Shown here piece by piece: positions 1 through 5,526 of a stretch of DNA of 6,306 nucleotides. A model generated the notes under the pieces. That model was not told the origin of the DNA. It ran no database searches and saw only the letters and a list, made by a program, of their open reading frames with translations. The stretch's first letter is position 1. Every line of letters starts with the position of its first letter. The translations under genes and the position numbers were made by a program. Origin of the DNA: Candidatus Krumholzibacteriia bacterium (lineage in GTDB: Bacteria > Krumholzibacteriota > Krumholzibacteriia > LZORAL124-64-63); NCBI GenBank assembly GCA_014859985.1, contig JACZKN010000369.1, positions 1 to 6,306 on the forward strand, in the 5' to 3' direction.

Positions 1-1092
1 AACCCGCTTCGAAGGATCTTCCGCATCCGGCGCGAGGTCCTTGTCGGTCACATCCTTCGGGGTCCACTGCCAGGCGCTGGCGGGGCTCTTCGTCAGTTCC
101 CACTCATGTCCGAACAGCATGTCGAAATAGCCCATGTCCCACCGGGTCGGGTTCGGCGTCCAAGGACCTTCGAGGCCGCTGCCGATGGCATCAGACCCCT
201 TGCCGCTGCCGAAGCTGCTCTTCCAGCCGAGGCCCTGCTCTTCGATGCCGGCGGCTTCAGGTTCAGGACCGACAAGGGTGGCATCGCCGGCACCGTGGCA
301 TTTGCCGAACGTGTGTCCGCCGGCGGTGAGCGCGACTGTCTCCTCGTCGTTCATGGCCATGCGCGCGAAGGTCTCGCGGATGTCGCGGCCCGACGCGACC
401 GGGTCCGGCTCGCCGTTCGGCCCCTCCGGGTTCACATAGATCAGGCCCATCTGCACGGCGGCGAGAGGATTCTCGAGGTCCCGATCGCCGGAATAGCGCT
501 CGGCGCCCAGCCACTCGCCCTCGGTTCCCCAGTAGATGTCCTCTTCCGGCTCCCAGACGTCCTCGCGCCCGCCGGCGAAGCCGAAGGTCGGCAACCCCAT
601 CGACTCGATGGCGCAGTTACCGGCGAGGATCATCAGGTCTGCCCAGGAGATCTTGCTGCCGTACTTCTGTTTGATCGGCCAGAGCAGGCGGCGCGCCTTG
701 TCGAGGTTCACGTTGTCGGGCCAGCTGTTCAAGGGCGCCAGGCGCTGGGAGCCGGACCCCGCGCCGCCGCGCCCGTCGCCCAGGCGGTAGGTGCCGGCGC
801 TGTGCCAGGCCATCCGGATGAAGAGCCCCCCGTAATGGCCCCAATCGGCCGGCCACCAGTCCTGGGAGTCGGTCATCAGGGCGTAGAGGTCGTTCTTGAC
901 GGCCTTCAGGTCGAGCTTAGCGAACTCCTTGGCGTAGTCGAAGGACCTGCCCATCGGGTTGCCCAGGGGCGAGTGCTGGTGGAGGATCCTGAGGTTCAGC
1001 TGGTTCGGCCACCAGTCCCGGTTCGACGTGCCGCCGCCGGCGACCGGCCGGCTCCCGTGCCCGGTGACTGGGCATTTGCCCTCGTTGCTCAT
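1..1092 (-). CDS. katG: Catalase-peroxidase KatG, N-terminal 364 residues (3' end outside window)
   Basis: Bifunctional haem enzyme that removes H2O2 by catalase and peroxidase activity. The reading frame is open from an ATG at 1092 to the window edge, giving 364 residues; full-length KatG is about 720-740, so this is the N-terminal haem domain only. Seen directly: the distal active-site motif RMAWHSAGTYR with R93, W96 and H97; the proximal haem-ligand motif GGHTFGKCHGAG with H260; Y219 in GLIYVNPEGPNG and M245 in RMAMND. From knowledge of the family, W96, Y219 and M245 form the Met-Tyr-Trp adduct needed for catalase activity, so the gene looks catalytically intact as far as it goes. The start is supported by GGAAAGGGG (1108-1100), 7 bases before the ATG. 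There is no signal peptide, so it is expected in the cytoplasm. It is divergent from a PerR-like regulator and probably peroxide-induced. Base composition looks slightly less GC-rich than the symporter gene. Confidence 0.97.
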   Translation of the reverse strand, partial: MSNEGKCPVTGHGSRPVAGGGTSNRDWWPNQLNLRILHQHSPLGNPMGRSFDYAKEFAKLDLKAVKNDLYALMTDSQDWWPADWGHYGGLFIRMAWHSAGTYRLGDGRGGAGSGSQRLAPLNSWPDNVNLDKARRLLWPIKQKYGSKISWADLMILAGNCAIESMGLPTFGFAGGREDVWEPEEDIYWGTEGEWLGAERYSGDRDLENPLAAVQMGLIYVNPEGPNGEPDPVASGRDIRETFARMAMNDEETVALTAGGHTFGKCHGAGDATLVGPEPEAAGIEEQGLGWKSSFGSGKGSDAIGSGLEGPWTPNPTRWDMGYFDMLFGHEWELTKSPASAWQWTPKDVTDKDLAPDAEDPSKRV

Positions 1093-1144
1093 CGTCGTAC
1101 CCCTTTCCGTGCGGATGCGGGTGGGTCGCTCGGACATTTGTGAT

Positions 1145-1173
1145 AACCTAGACTTGGTCCAGACATGGATCAA
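1145..1173 (-). promoter_or_regulatory. Candidate sigma70-type promoter of katG
   Basis: Read on the minus strand, TTGATC (1173-1168) and TAGGTT (1150-1145) are separated by exactly 17 bases and match the -35 and -10 consensus partly (4/6 and about 3/6). The implied transcription start near 1138 gives a leader of about 45 bases before katG. The elements lie inside the half-site array described separately, as expected for a repressor-controlled promoter. The match is weak and the call rests mainly on spacing and position. Confidence 0.4.
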
Positions 1174-1203
1174 GTAGAATTTTGGATCTTGTAGACTTGA
1201 TGA
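1149..1203. promoter_or_regulatory. Four-copy half-site array, candidate PerR-type operator between katG and the regulator
   Basis: Four related 12-base words lie in 55 bases: TAGACTTGGTCC (1149-1160, plus), TCTACTTGATCC (1178-1167, minus), TCTACAAGATCC (1195-1184, minus) and TAGACTTGATGA (1192-1203, plus). The first two face each other and form a dyad whose core arms, ACTTGGTCC and GGATCAAGT, match at 8 of 9 positions around AGACAT. The last two overlap and diverge. The region is clearly more AT-rich than its surroundings and covers the putative katG promoter. A possible -10 for the divergent regulator, TAGAAT (1175-1180), also falls inside, though no good -35 accompanies it. It is inferred to bind the regulator encoded at 1239-1655. 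The sequence does not match the Bacillus PerR box (TTATAATnATTATAA), so a divergent recognition sequence would be needed. Confidence 0.5.
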
Positions 1204-1238
1204 TTGCGCTCTGCCGGCGGGGGCCCTATCGTCGGGGC

Positions 1239-1655
1239 ATGACGGACCACCAGGGCATCAGCGATCTGTTGCAGGAGCGCGGCATCCAGCCCTCGGCGCA
1301 GCGGGTCGCCATCGCCCGCCACGTGCTGCGCACCGACGGGCACCCCACCGCCGACGAGGTGCTGGCCCAGGTGCGCCGCAGCTTCCCCATGGTCTCGCGG
1401 GCCACGGTCTACAACACGCTGAAGCTGTTCGTGGCGAAGGGCCTGCTGCGGACCTGCCAGTTCGAGGGGGGCGTCACCGTCTACGACGCCAACGTCGGCC
1501 GGCACCACCATTTCATCGATGCGGCGACCGGCGAGATCCACGACGTGCCCTGGGAGGCCCTGGACGTGCGCGGGGCCGAGGAACTGGCGGGGTTCCAGGT
1601 GGATTCGTGGATGGTGGTCATGCGGGGGCGGCGGCGGGACGATCCGGGAGCATGA
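1239..1655 (+). CDS. perR: Fur-family peroxide regulator, PerR-like, lacking structural-zinc cysteines
   Basis: DNA-binding metalloregulator of 138 residues. The N-terminal winged helix includes HPTADEV (from H35) and the recognition-helix region VSRATVYNTLKLF (52-64); the C-terminal part is the dimerisation domain. Aligned by eye without gaps to Bacillus PerR, the regulatory metal ligands H37, D85, H91, H93 and D104 correspond to H35, D83, H89, H91 and D102, all present. The two CxxC pairs of the structural zinc site are replaced (D94/T97, and R132/D135 near the C-terminus); the only cysteine is C73. From family knowledge, an Asp at the D85 position favours peroxide sensing over iron sensing, and divergence from katG agrees. 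The ATG at 1239 is chosen because homology begins there; the ribosome site (CGGGG) is poor. In-frame upstream starts (TTG 1182, ATG 1200) would add an arginine-rich tail without family support. An Irr-like, haem- or iron-related regulator is the main alternative. Confidence 0.88.
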   Translation: MTDHQGISDLLQERGIQPSAQRVAIARHVLRTDGHPTADEVLAQVRRSFPMVSRATVYNTLKLFVAKGLLRTCQFEGGVTVYDANVGRHHHFIDAATGEIHDVPWEALDVRGAEELAGFQVDSWMVVMRGRRRDDPGA

Positions 1656-1658
1656 CCC

Positions 1659-1680
1659 TTCCGGGAGACGCCGGAGATTT
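1659..1680 (+). terminator. Weak hairpin after the PerR-like gene
   Basis: TCCGG (1660-1664) pairs with CCGGA (1671-1675) around GAGACG, with a possible T-G pair outside, and is followed by GATTT. It starts four bases after the stop codon. The stem is short and the T run is only three, so termination is uncertain. Confidence 0.25.
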
Positions 1681-1708
1681 GCCCCGCCGTCCGGATATGC
1701 CCTATACT
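1679..1708 (+). promoter_or_regulatory. Candidate promoter of the secreted-protein gene
   Basis: TTGCCC (1679-1684) and TATACT (1703-1708) are separated by 18 bases; the -10 matches consensus at 5 of 6 positions. The expected start near 1715 coincides with a perfect 6-bp stem, CCCGGC (1714-1719) and GCCGGG (1725-1730), around GACCA, so the transcript would begin in or next to a stem-loop. The leader to the ATG at 1766 would be about 50 bases. Confidence 0.5.
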
Positions 1709-1765
1709 GATCCCCCGGCGACCAGCCGGGCAATCAATCACCGGGGCATGTGGAGGGAGTCTCCC

Positions 1766-2233
1766 ATGAGAGGTATCCATGCCGGCGCCGTTTGCGGCGC
1801 CCTCTTCCTGTTGCTGGCCGCGGCCGCAGCGGCCCAACCGGAGCTTGCCGTGACCGTCACTGCGCCCGAGCCCACGCCGCCGTTCGCCTTCGCCGGTACC
1901 GGTGGCGAGCCTGTCGAATTGGCCATCAGCAGCGGCGAGGCCGTGAGCTTCGTCTGGTCCACCGCCGCCGCCGCGGAGTACCGCATCGGCTGGAATCTCG
2001 TCGACCCCGACGATCCGAACGACCCCGGCTGGCTCGCGCCAGGGTACGATCCGGCCCTCGTCTCCCACACCGGCCCTGTCTTCGTCGAGGGCGTGTTCAC
2101 GTTCACGGTCTCGGCCCGGGACCAGGGCGGCGAGACCAGGGGCGTGTTCCTGCTCACCTACATGGCCGGCGTGCCGACGCGCGCCGTGGGTTGGGGCGCG
2201 CTGCACGCCGCGTACGGGTCGGCGGCGCCCTAG
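1766..2233 (+). CDS. Secreted protein of unknown function, beta-sandwich-like
   Basis: I do not recognise a named family. The 155-residue product begins with a clear signal peptide: charged MRGIH, a hydrophobic stretch at about 8-22, and probable cleavage after AAA at 23 before Q24. C10 sits inside the hydrophobic core and is not a lipobox. The mature part alternates short hydrophobic strands with polar turns and has an Asp/Pro/Asn run at 80-87 (DPDDPNDP) after EYRIGWNLV (71-79). It ends with a strand-like segment at 109-133 (EGVFTFTVSARDQGG and onward). This arrangement resembles the Ig-like pieces found in large secreted proteins of environmental FCB-type bacteria, from memory only. The ATG at 1766 is chosen over the in-frame ATG at 1748 because GGAGGGA (1752-1758) lies 7 bases upstream of it and the signal peptide starts there. 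It is probably transcribed alone. Confidence 0.82.
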   Translation: MRGIHAGAVCGALFLLLAAAAAAQPELAVTVTAPEPTPPFAFAGTGGEPVELAISSGEAVSFVWSTAAAAEYRIGWNLVDPDDPNDPGWLAPGYDPALVSHTGPVFVEGVFTFTVSARDQGGETRGVFLLTYMAGVPTRAVGWGALHAAYGSAAP

Positions 2234-2458
2234 GCCGGCGAATCGCTGGGGAACCGCCGGGTCGCCGCGTCCTGCAGCTTGCGCACGGCCTGTCCGGGCC
2301 GCAGTCCTCGGCCAGCACCTTGACCTGGAAATCGTGGTCGATGAGGATGCCGGGCGGCTCGCCAACCATGGTGGTGGTCATCGCCCCGCCCAGGGCCTCC
2401 ACGTCGGCTTGCCGGGTCCGGGGTTCCTGCCGGGGAGATCGCCGATCACGCCGAGCAT
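2230..2458 (-). pseudogene. Probable small minus-strand gene broken by two one-base frameshifts
   Basis: This fills most of the 379-base gap after the secreted-protein gene. On the minus strand three consecutive segments in three frames read like one protein with nearly all codons ending in G or C. The first starts at an ATG at 2458 (MLGVIGDLPGRNPGPGKP). The second runs DVEALGGAMTTTMVGEPPG and then ILIDHDFQVKVLAEDCGP. The third runs GQAVRKLQDAATRRFPSDSPA to TAG at 2232-2230. Both shifts go the same way, each as if one base were missing, near 2396-2425 and near 2288-2301. The rejoined product would be about 76 residues. I recognise no family. The final TAG shares CTAG (2230-2233) with the stop of the plus-strand gene, as tight convergent genes often do. 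Real decay, assembly error in GC-rich sequence, or chance codon bias are all possible. A shorter intact alternative starts at the ATG at 2381. Confidence 0.4.
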
Positions 2459-2530
2459 CGGGGGCGAAGCCGCCGTGAGGCAAGCGGAGAGGACCGGAGC
2501 CGTCCGGTGGTGGGGACCGGGGCGTGAACG

Positions 2531-2539
2531 TGCTATGCT
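2531..2539 (+). promoter_or_regulatory. Candidate extended -10 for the DinB-symporter unit
   Basis: TGCTATGCT combines the extended -10 TGn with TATGCT (2534-2539). No convincing -35 precedes it; TGGGGA at 2511-2516 has the right 17-base spacing but poor match. It would start a leader of about 65 bases before the DinB-like gene. The nearly identical TGCTATGGT occurs before the antiporter gene at 5475-5483. Confidence 0.4.
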
Positions 2540-2548
2540 GCCGGGACA

Positions 2549-2564
2549 GGCGGCGGCCGCCGCC
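2549..2564. repeat. Perfect 16-base GC palindrome in the leader
   Basis: GGCGGCGGCCGCCGCC is its own reverse complement and lies about ten bases downstream of the candidate -10. In RNA it could fold into a short stem near the 5' end. A palindrome of only G and C is not rare in sequence of this composition, so a function is unproven. Confidence 0.5.
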
Positions 2565-2589
2565 CCACCCATGCCGGGGAGGTCCGCCC

Positions 2590-2616
2590 ATGAAGCCCAA
2601 GGTGCGAGGCGCATGA
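2590..2616 (+). CDS. Possible 8-codon leader peptide (MKPKVRGA) overlapping the DinB-like start
   Basis: An ATG at 2590 has the strongest ribosome binding site of this region, GGGGAGG (2576-2582), at an ideal spacing of 7 bases. Its frame reads MKPKVRGA and stops at TGA (2614-2616), which overlaps the ATG of the next gene (2613-2615) as ATGA. That arrangement would deliver terminating ribosomes directly to the downstream start. An alternative is that 2590 is the true start of the DinB-like gene and a single base is missing between here and 2616, which would join the two frames. Too short for homology. Confidence 0.4.
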   Translation: MKPKVRGA

Positions 2617-3137
2617 ACTTCGACCTGGACGAGACCCTGGCCCTGCTCGCGCGCACGCCGGCGACGTTGCGCGCCCTGTTGTCGGGGCTGCCCGAGCCTT
2701 GGCTGCGCTGCGACGAGGGCCCCGGAACCTGGAGCCCCTTCGCCGTGGCGAGCCACCTGGCCGACAGCGAACTGACCGGATGGGTCGCGCGGGCGAAGGT
2801 CGTCCTGGGCCGCGAAGGCGACGGACGCTTCGCGCCCGTCGATCGCAACGCCCACCTGCAGCGCAACCGCGACCGCAGGCTGGACGAGGTGCTGGACGAG
2901 TTCGCGGCGCGGCGCGAGGCCAACCTCGCCGAGCTGCGGGCGCTGGGCATCACGGCCGCCGACCTGGTCCGCACCGCCGAGCACCCGGAACTGGGCACCG
3001 TGACCCTGGCCCAGCTCCTGGCCACCTGGTGTGTCCACGACCTGGGCCACCTGGCCCAGGTCGCGCGGGTGATGAGCAAGCGCTACGGCCGGGACGTCGG
3101 CCCGTGGGAGAAGTACCTGTCGGTCCTGCACCGCTGA
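2613..3137 (+). CDS. DinB/YfiT-superfamily four-helix metal-site protein
   Basis: A 174-residue soluble protein of the DinB-like fold, a four-helix bundle that usually carries a divalent metal held by three histidines. The expected pattern is visible: H48 in ASHLADSE near the end of the first helical part, and H142 and H146 in HDLGHLAQVARVM late in the protein. Also typical are the early TWSPFAVASHL segment and the final WEKYL. Length is usual for the family (150-180). Members include stress-induced proteins and thiol-dependent transferases (bacillithiol, mycothiol, glutathione), but the specific substrate cannot be read from sequence. Start at 2613 is the first codon of the conserved helix; an in-frame ATG at 2571 lacks a ribosome site. 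The nearby GAGG is modest and translation may depend on the leader ORF just upstream. The gene precedes the symporter by 15 bases and is probably co-transcribed with it. Confidence 0.88.
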   Translation: MNFDLDETLALLARTPATLRALLSGLPEPWLRCDEGPGTWSPFAVASHLADSELTGWVARAKVVLGREGDGRFAPVDRNAHLQRNRDRRLDEVLDEFAARREANLAELRALGITAADLVRTAEHPELGTVTLAQLLATWCVHDLGHLAQVARVMSKRYGRDVGPWEKYLSVLHR

Positions 3138-3152
3138 CGGAGCGCCGCCGCC

Positions 3153-4700
3153 ATGCTCGACCTGCTGATCATCCTGGCGTACTTCGTGGTGATCATGGCC
3201 ATCGGCGTGGTCTCGCGCACGCGGTCCGGCGCGACGGCCGAGGAGTTCTTCATCTCGGGCCGGCGCCTGCGCTGGCCGTCGATCGCGCTCTCGACCATCG
3301 CCACCAACATCCACGCCGGGCACTTCCTGGGCATCGCCGGCAGCGCCTACCTGTACGGCCTGGCCCAGGCGAACCTGGAGATCAACGCGGTGTTCGGGCT
3401 GCTGCTGGCGGCGTTCGTATTCGTGCCGCTGTACCTGAAGCAGCGGGTGGTGACCATCACCCAGTTCTTCGAGGCGCGCTTCGGGGCGAAGGTCGCCACC
3501 ACCTATTCGCTGCTGACGATGGTGCTGTACGGCTTCCTCTACCTGGGCACGGCCCTGTTCTGGGGCGCGTACGCGGCGGACGCCCTGTTCCCGGCCCAGA
3601 CGGCGCTCATCCACCCCGATCCGGCGACGCGGGTCATGATCATGATGGTGGCCCTGGGCGTGTTCTCGGCGGCCTACACCTGGCTGGGCGGGCTGACCGC
3701 GGTGGTGCGGACCGACGCCGTGCAGTTCGTGCTGCTGCTGGGGGGCGGCCTGGTGCTGACCTTCCTGGCCGTGCGCGAGGCCGGCGGCTGGGGCGCGCTG
3801 CAGCAGGGCGGCCTGCTGCACCTGCACCTGCCGGCCGACCACCCGAAGCTGCCGTGGACCGCGATCGGCGCCATGCTGCTGCTGAACCTGAACTACTGGG
3901 GCGCCAACCAGGTGATCCTGCAGCGGGCGCTGGCCGCGCGCTCGGTGCGCGACGCGCAGCTGGGCCTCTTGGCGGGCGGCGTGCTGAAGTACCTGACGGC
4001 GCTGATCACGGCGGTGCCGGCGATCGCGCTGGCGGTGATCCTCGAGGATCGGCCCCTGGCCGACCCGGACCTGGCCTACCCGACGCTGGTGAACCTGCTG
4101 CTGCCCGTGGGCCTGCGGGGGTTGGTGCTGTGCGGGCTCTTCGCCTCGCTGATGAGCACCGTCGACTCCATCTTCAACTCCCTGTCGACCTTGTGGTCGG
4201 TGGACATCTACAAGCGGCGGCTGCGGCCGCAGGCCGACGACGCGCAGGTGATCGCCATGGGGCGGCGGGCCATCGTGGCCACCCTGCTGACGGGGCTGGC
4301 GTTCGGGTTCTTCCAGGTGCGGGTGAAGTTCGGCGACCCGGGCTTCGCGCTTACCCACTGGTTCAACGACATGACCTACTACATCAAGGTGGGGTTCGTG
4401 ATCCTGGTGGCGTCGGCGGTGTTCCTGAAGGCGGCGCGGCCGAACCTGGTGCTGGCGATGATGGTGGCCACCGTCGGCATCAAGCTGGGACTGGAGCGGG
4501 CCTTCCCGGACGCGGCCTATTTCAACATCACGGCGCTGACGATCCTGATCGGCTTCGCGGTGGTGGCGGGCGAGAGCCTCGGGCGCACGGGGGGCATGAC
4601 GCCGTGGCGGGAGCTGGGGCACGCGGCCGACCGGACGGCGGCCAGGGCCGGGCTGGCCCTGGCCGCGTCGCTGGTCCTGGTCCAGGCGGTCTTCCACTGA
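3153..4700 (+). CDS. Sodium:solute symporter (SSS family, SGLT-like)
   Basis: Inner-membrane transporter of 515 residues that couples solute uptake to Na+. It is hydrophobic throughout, with about 13-14 membrane segments, the usual number for the family. Landmarks are TNIHAGHFLGIAGSAY (51-66) in the unwound first core helix, the signature region AAYTWLGGLTAVVRTDAVQF (173-192), NLNYWGANQVILQRA (245-259), and GLFASLMSTVDSIFNSLSTL (328-347) followed by SVDIYK. Aligned from memory to Vibrio vSGLT, the Na2-site residues A62, I65, S364 and S365 correspond to A50, I53, S335 and T336, so sodium coupling is likely. The gate tyrosine Y263 is Y248, and sugar contacts N260 and K294 are N245 and K279, but Q69 is replaced by H57. 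A sugar or sugar-like substrate is therefore possible but not assigned. Start ATG has GGAG (3139-3142) ten bases upstream. The gene follows the DinB-like gene in one unit. Confidence 0.93.
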   Translation: MLDLLIILAYFVVIMAIGVVSRTRSGATAEEFFISGRRLRWPSIALSTIATNIHAGHFLGIAGSAYLYGLAQANLEINAVFGLLLAAFVFVPLYLKQRVVTITQFFEARFGAKVATTYSLLTMVLYGFLYLGTALFWGAYAADALFPAQTALIHPDPATRVMIMMVALGVFSAAYTWLGGLTAVVRTDAVQFVLLLGGGLVLTFLAVREAGGWGALQQGGLLHLHLPADHPKLPWTAIGAMLLLNLNYWGANQVILQRALAARSVRDAQLGLLAGGVLKYLTALITAVPAIALAVILEDRPLADPDLAYPTLVNLLLPVGLRGLVLCGLFASLMSTVDSIFNSLSTLWSVDIYKRRLRPQADDAQVIAMGRRAIVATLLTGLAFGFFQVRVKFGDPGFALTHWFNDMTYYIKVGFVILVASAVFLKAARPNLVLAMMVATVGIKLGLERAFPDAAYFNITALTILIGFAVVAGESLGRTGGMTPWRELGHAADRTAARAGLALAASLVLVQAVFH

Positions 4701-4701
4701 C

Positions 4702-4716
4702 GGGGCTCAGCGCCCC
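4702..4716. terminator. Short hairpin between convergent stops
   Basis: GGGGC (4702-4706) and GCCCC (4712-4716) flank TCAGC, which contains the stop codon of the minus-strand gene. The symporter stop ends at 4700, so the hairpin could serve both directions. The stem is only 5 bp and no T tract follows on either strand, so this is a weak call. Confidence 0.2.
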
Positions 4717-5387
4717 ATGATCTCCCCCTTGCCCGTGACCTCGGTCTGCTTCGTGCCGGGCTCGCCCCAGTAGGTGACGTTGCCCACGCCCGAGATCCGG
4801 GCGTCGAGACTGGCGGAGGCGTGGACCTCGCAGTCGCCCATGCCCGCCAGGATGATCTTCACGTCCTTCGCCTTCAGGCCGCGGGCGGCGCAGCTGCCGG
4901 CGCCGGTCAGCACGATCTCGAGGCCGTCCACCGTACCGTCCAGCACGGCGTTCCCGGCGCCGCGCAGGTAGAAGGTCAGGTGCCTGCCCACGAGCCCGGC
5001 GATGCCTACGTCGCCGGCGCCGGCCAGGGTGAACTCCTCCAGGGGGGCGGCCATGGTGATCGTCACCGCGCTGCCCGCCGACGGCCGGCAGTGCCTGGCC
5101 CAGTCCAGGGCCAGGCGGCCGTCGTCCACGGCGGCCTGCAGGTTGTCCCAGAGGTTGTCGTCGACGGTGACGTCGACCCGTTGGGTCTTGCCGAAGGTCA
5201 CCTTCGCGGTGAAGGCGCCGCCCAGGTCGATCTTCGTGAAGGCGGCCAGGTCCAGGGTCCGGGTCTCGAACTTGCCCGAGCCCGCGAGGGGCTCCGCGGC
5301 CAGGGCGGGGCCGGCGCCAAGAATGGCCACGAACAGGCCGGCTATGAGCAGGGCGGCGGCGGCCGGGGCGATCAGTCGGGAACGCAT
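4707..5387 (-). CDS. Exported DUF2807 (head-GIN domain) beta-repeat protein
   Basis: A 226-residue protein with a signal peptide (MRSRL, hydrophobic core at about 8-29, probable cleavage at ALA/AEP after residue 30). The mature part matches the DUF2807 pattern: an opening strand pair around FETRTLDLAAFTKIDLGGAF, then VTVDDNLWDNL and a right-handed beta-helix-like series. Gly-rich turns recur about every 20 residues: GAGDVG (123), GAGNAV (143), GAGSCA (162), GMGDCE (182), GVGNVT (200). The family is sometimes described as a putative adhesin head domain, but no biochemical role is firmly known to me. It is expected in the periplasm or at the cell surface. The start at 5387 is set by GGAGGA (5398-5393) and by the signal peptide; an in-frame ATG at 5429 would place 14 proline-rich residues in front. 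It converges on the symporter gene with a 6-base gap. No clear promoter was found for it. Confidence 0.9.
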   Translation of the reverse strand: MRSRLIAPAAAALLIAGLFVAILGAGPALAAEPLAGSGKFETRTLDLAAFTKIDLGGAFTAKVTFGKTQRVDVTVDDNLWDNLQAAVDDGRLALDWARHCRPSAGSAVTITMAAPLEEFTLAGAGDVGIAGLVGRHLTFYLRGAGNAVLDGTVDGLEIVLTGAGSCAARGLKAKDVKIILAGMGDCEVHASASLDARISGVGNVTYWGEPGTKQTEVTGKGEIMGR

Positions 5388-5434
5388 CGTCGTCCTCCGG
5401 TTCGGTAAGGTTGGCAGGGGCCGGGGCACGGGCG

Positions 5435-5443
5435 CCCCCCCCC
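5435..5443. repeat. Run of nine C followed by GGGG
   Basis: A C9 homopolymer followed by GGGG lies in the 139-base spacer between the divergent DUF2807 and antiporter genes, upstream of both. Such tracts can vary in length by slipped-strand pairing and are also places where base calling fails. Nothing shows that it affects either promoter. Confidence 0.5.
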
Positions 5444-5453
5444 GGGGAAAGGT

Positions 5454-5483
5454 TTAACACCGTTTGCGGCTGCGTGCTATGGT
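5454..5483 (+). promoter_or_regulatory. Candidate promoter of the antiporter gene
   Basis: TTAACA (5454-5459), 5 of 6 to the -35 consensus, and TATGGT (5478-5483) are 18 bases apart, with TGC directly before the -10 as an extended element. A start near 5490 gives a leader of about 37 bases. This is the best promoter match in the window. Confidence 0.6.
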
Positions 5484-5486
5484 CGC

Positions 5487-5508
5487 GGCGCCGGGCCGCC
5501 CGGGCGCC
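5487..5508 (+). repeat. GC-rich inverted repeat before the antiporter ribosome site
   Basis: GGCGCC (5487-5492) pairs with GGCGCC (5503-5508); after a one-base bulge, GGG (5493-5495) can pair with CCC (5499-5501). The structure sits between the predicted transcription start and the ribosome site GGAGGAAGGA (5509-5518). Its position suggests a 5'-end stem, but local composition makes chance formation easy. Confidence 0.35.
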
Positions 5509-5526
5509 GGAGGAAGGACAGCCTGC

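Noticed and set aside
106..1143. 345-codon open frame on the plus strand across the katG region
   Set aside because: It lies antisense to katG, whose active-site motifs are unmistakable; its Arg/Ala/Pro/Gly-rich product is typical of a shadow frame in GC-rich DNA.
1182..1238. Upstream TTG/ATG extension of the PerR-like gene
   Set aside because: The extra residues overlap the operator array, have no family counterpart and lack a ribosome site.
2154..4697. 847-codon open frame on the minus strand, and a 673-codon plus-strand frame over nearly the same region
   Set aside because: Both overlap the DinB-like and symporter genes in other frames and are composed mainly of Arg, Gly, Pro, Gln and His without domains. 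Only the 3' end of the minus frame (near 2288-2425) is used, as part of the probable pseudogene.
2613..4700. DinB-like protein plus symporter as a toxin-antitoxin or defence pair
   Set aside because: Neither family has such a role that I know of, and close spacing alone only supports co-transcription.
5388..5429. Upstream ATG for the DUF2807 gene
   Set aside because: It would put 14 proline-rich residues before a normal signal peptide, and the good GGAGGA ribosome site fits the ATG at 5387.
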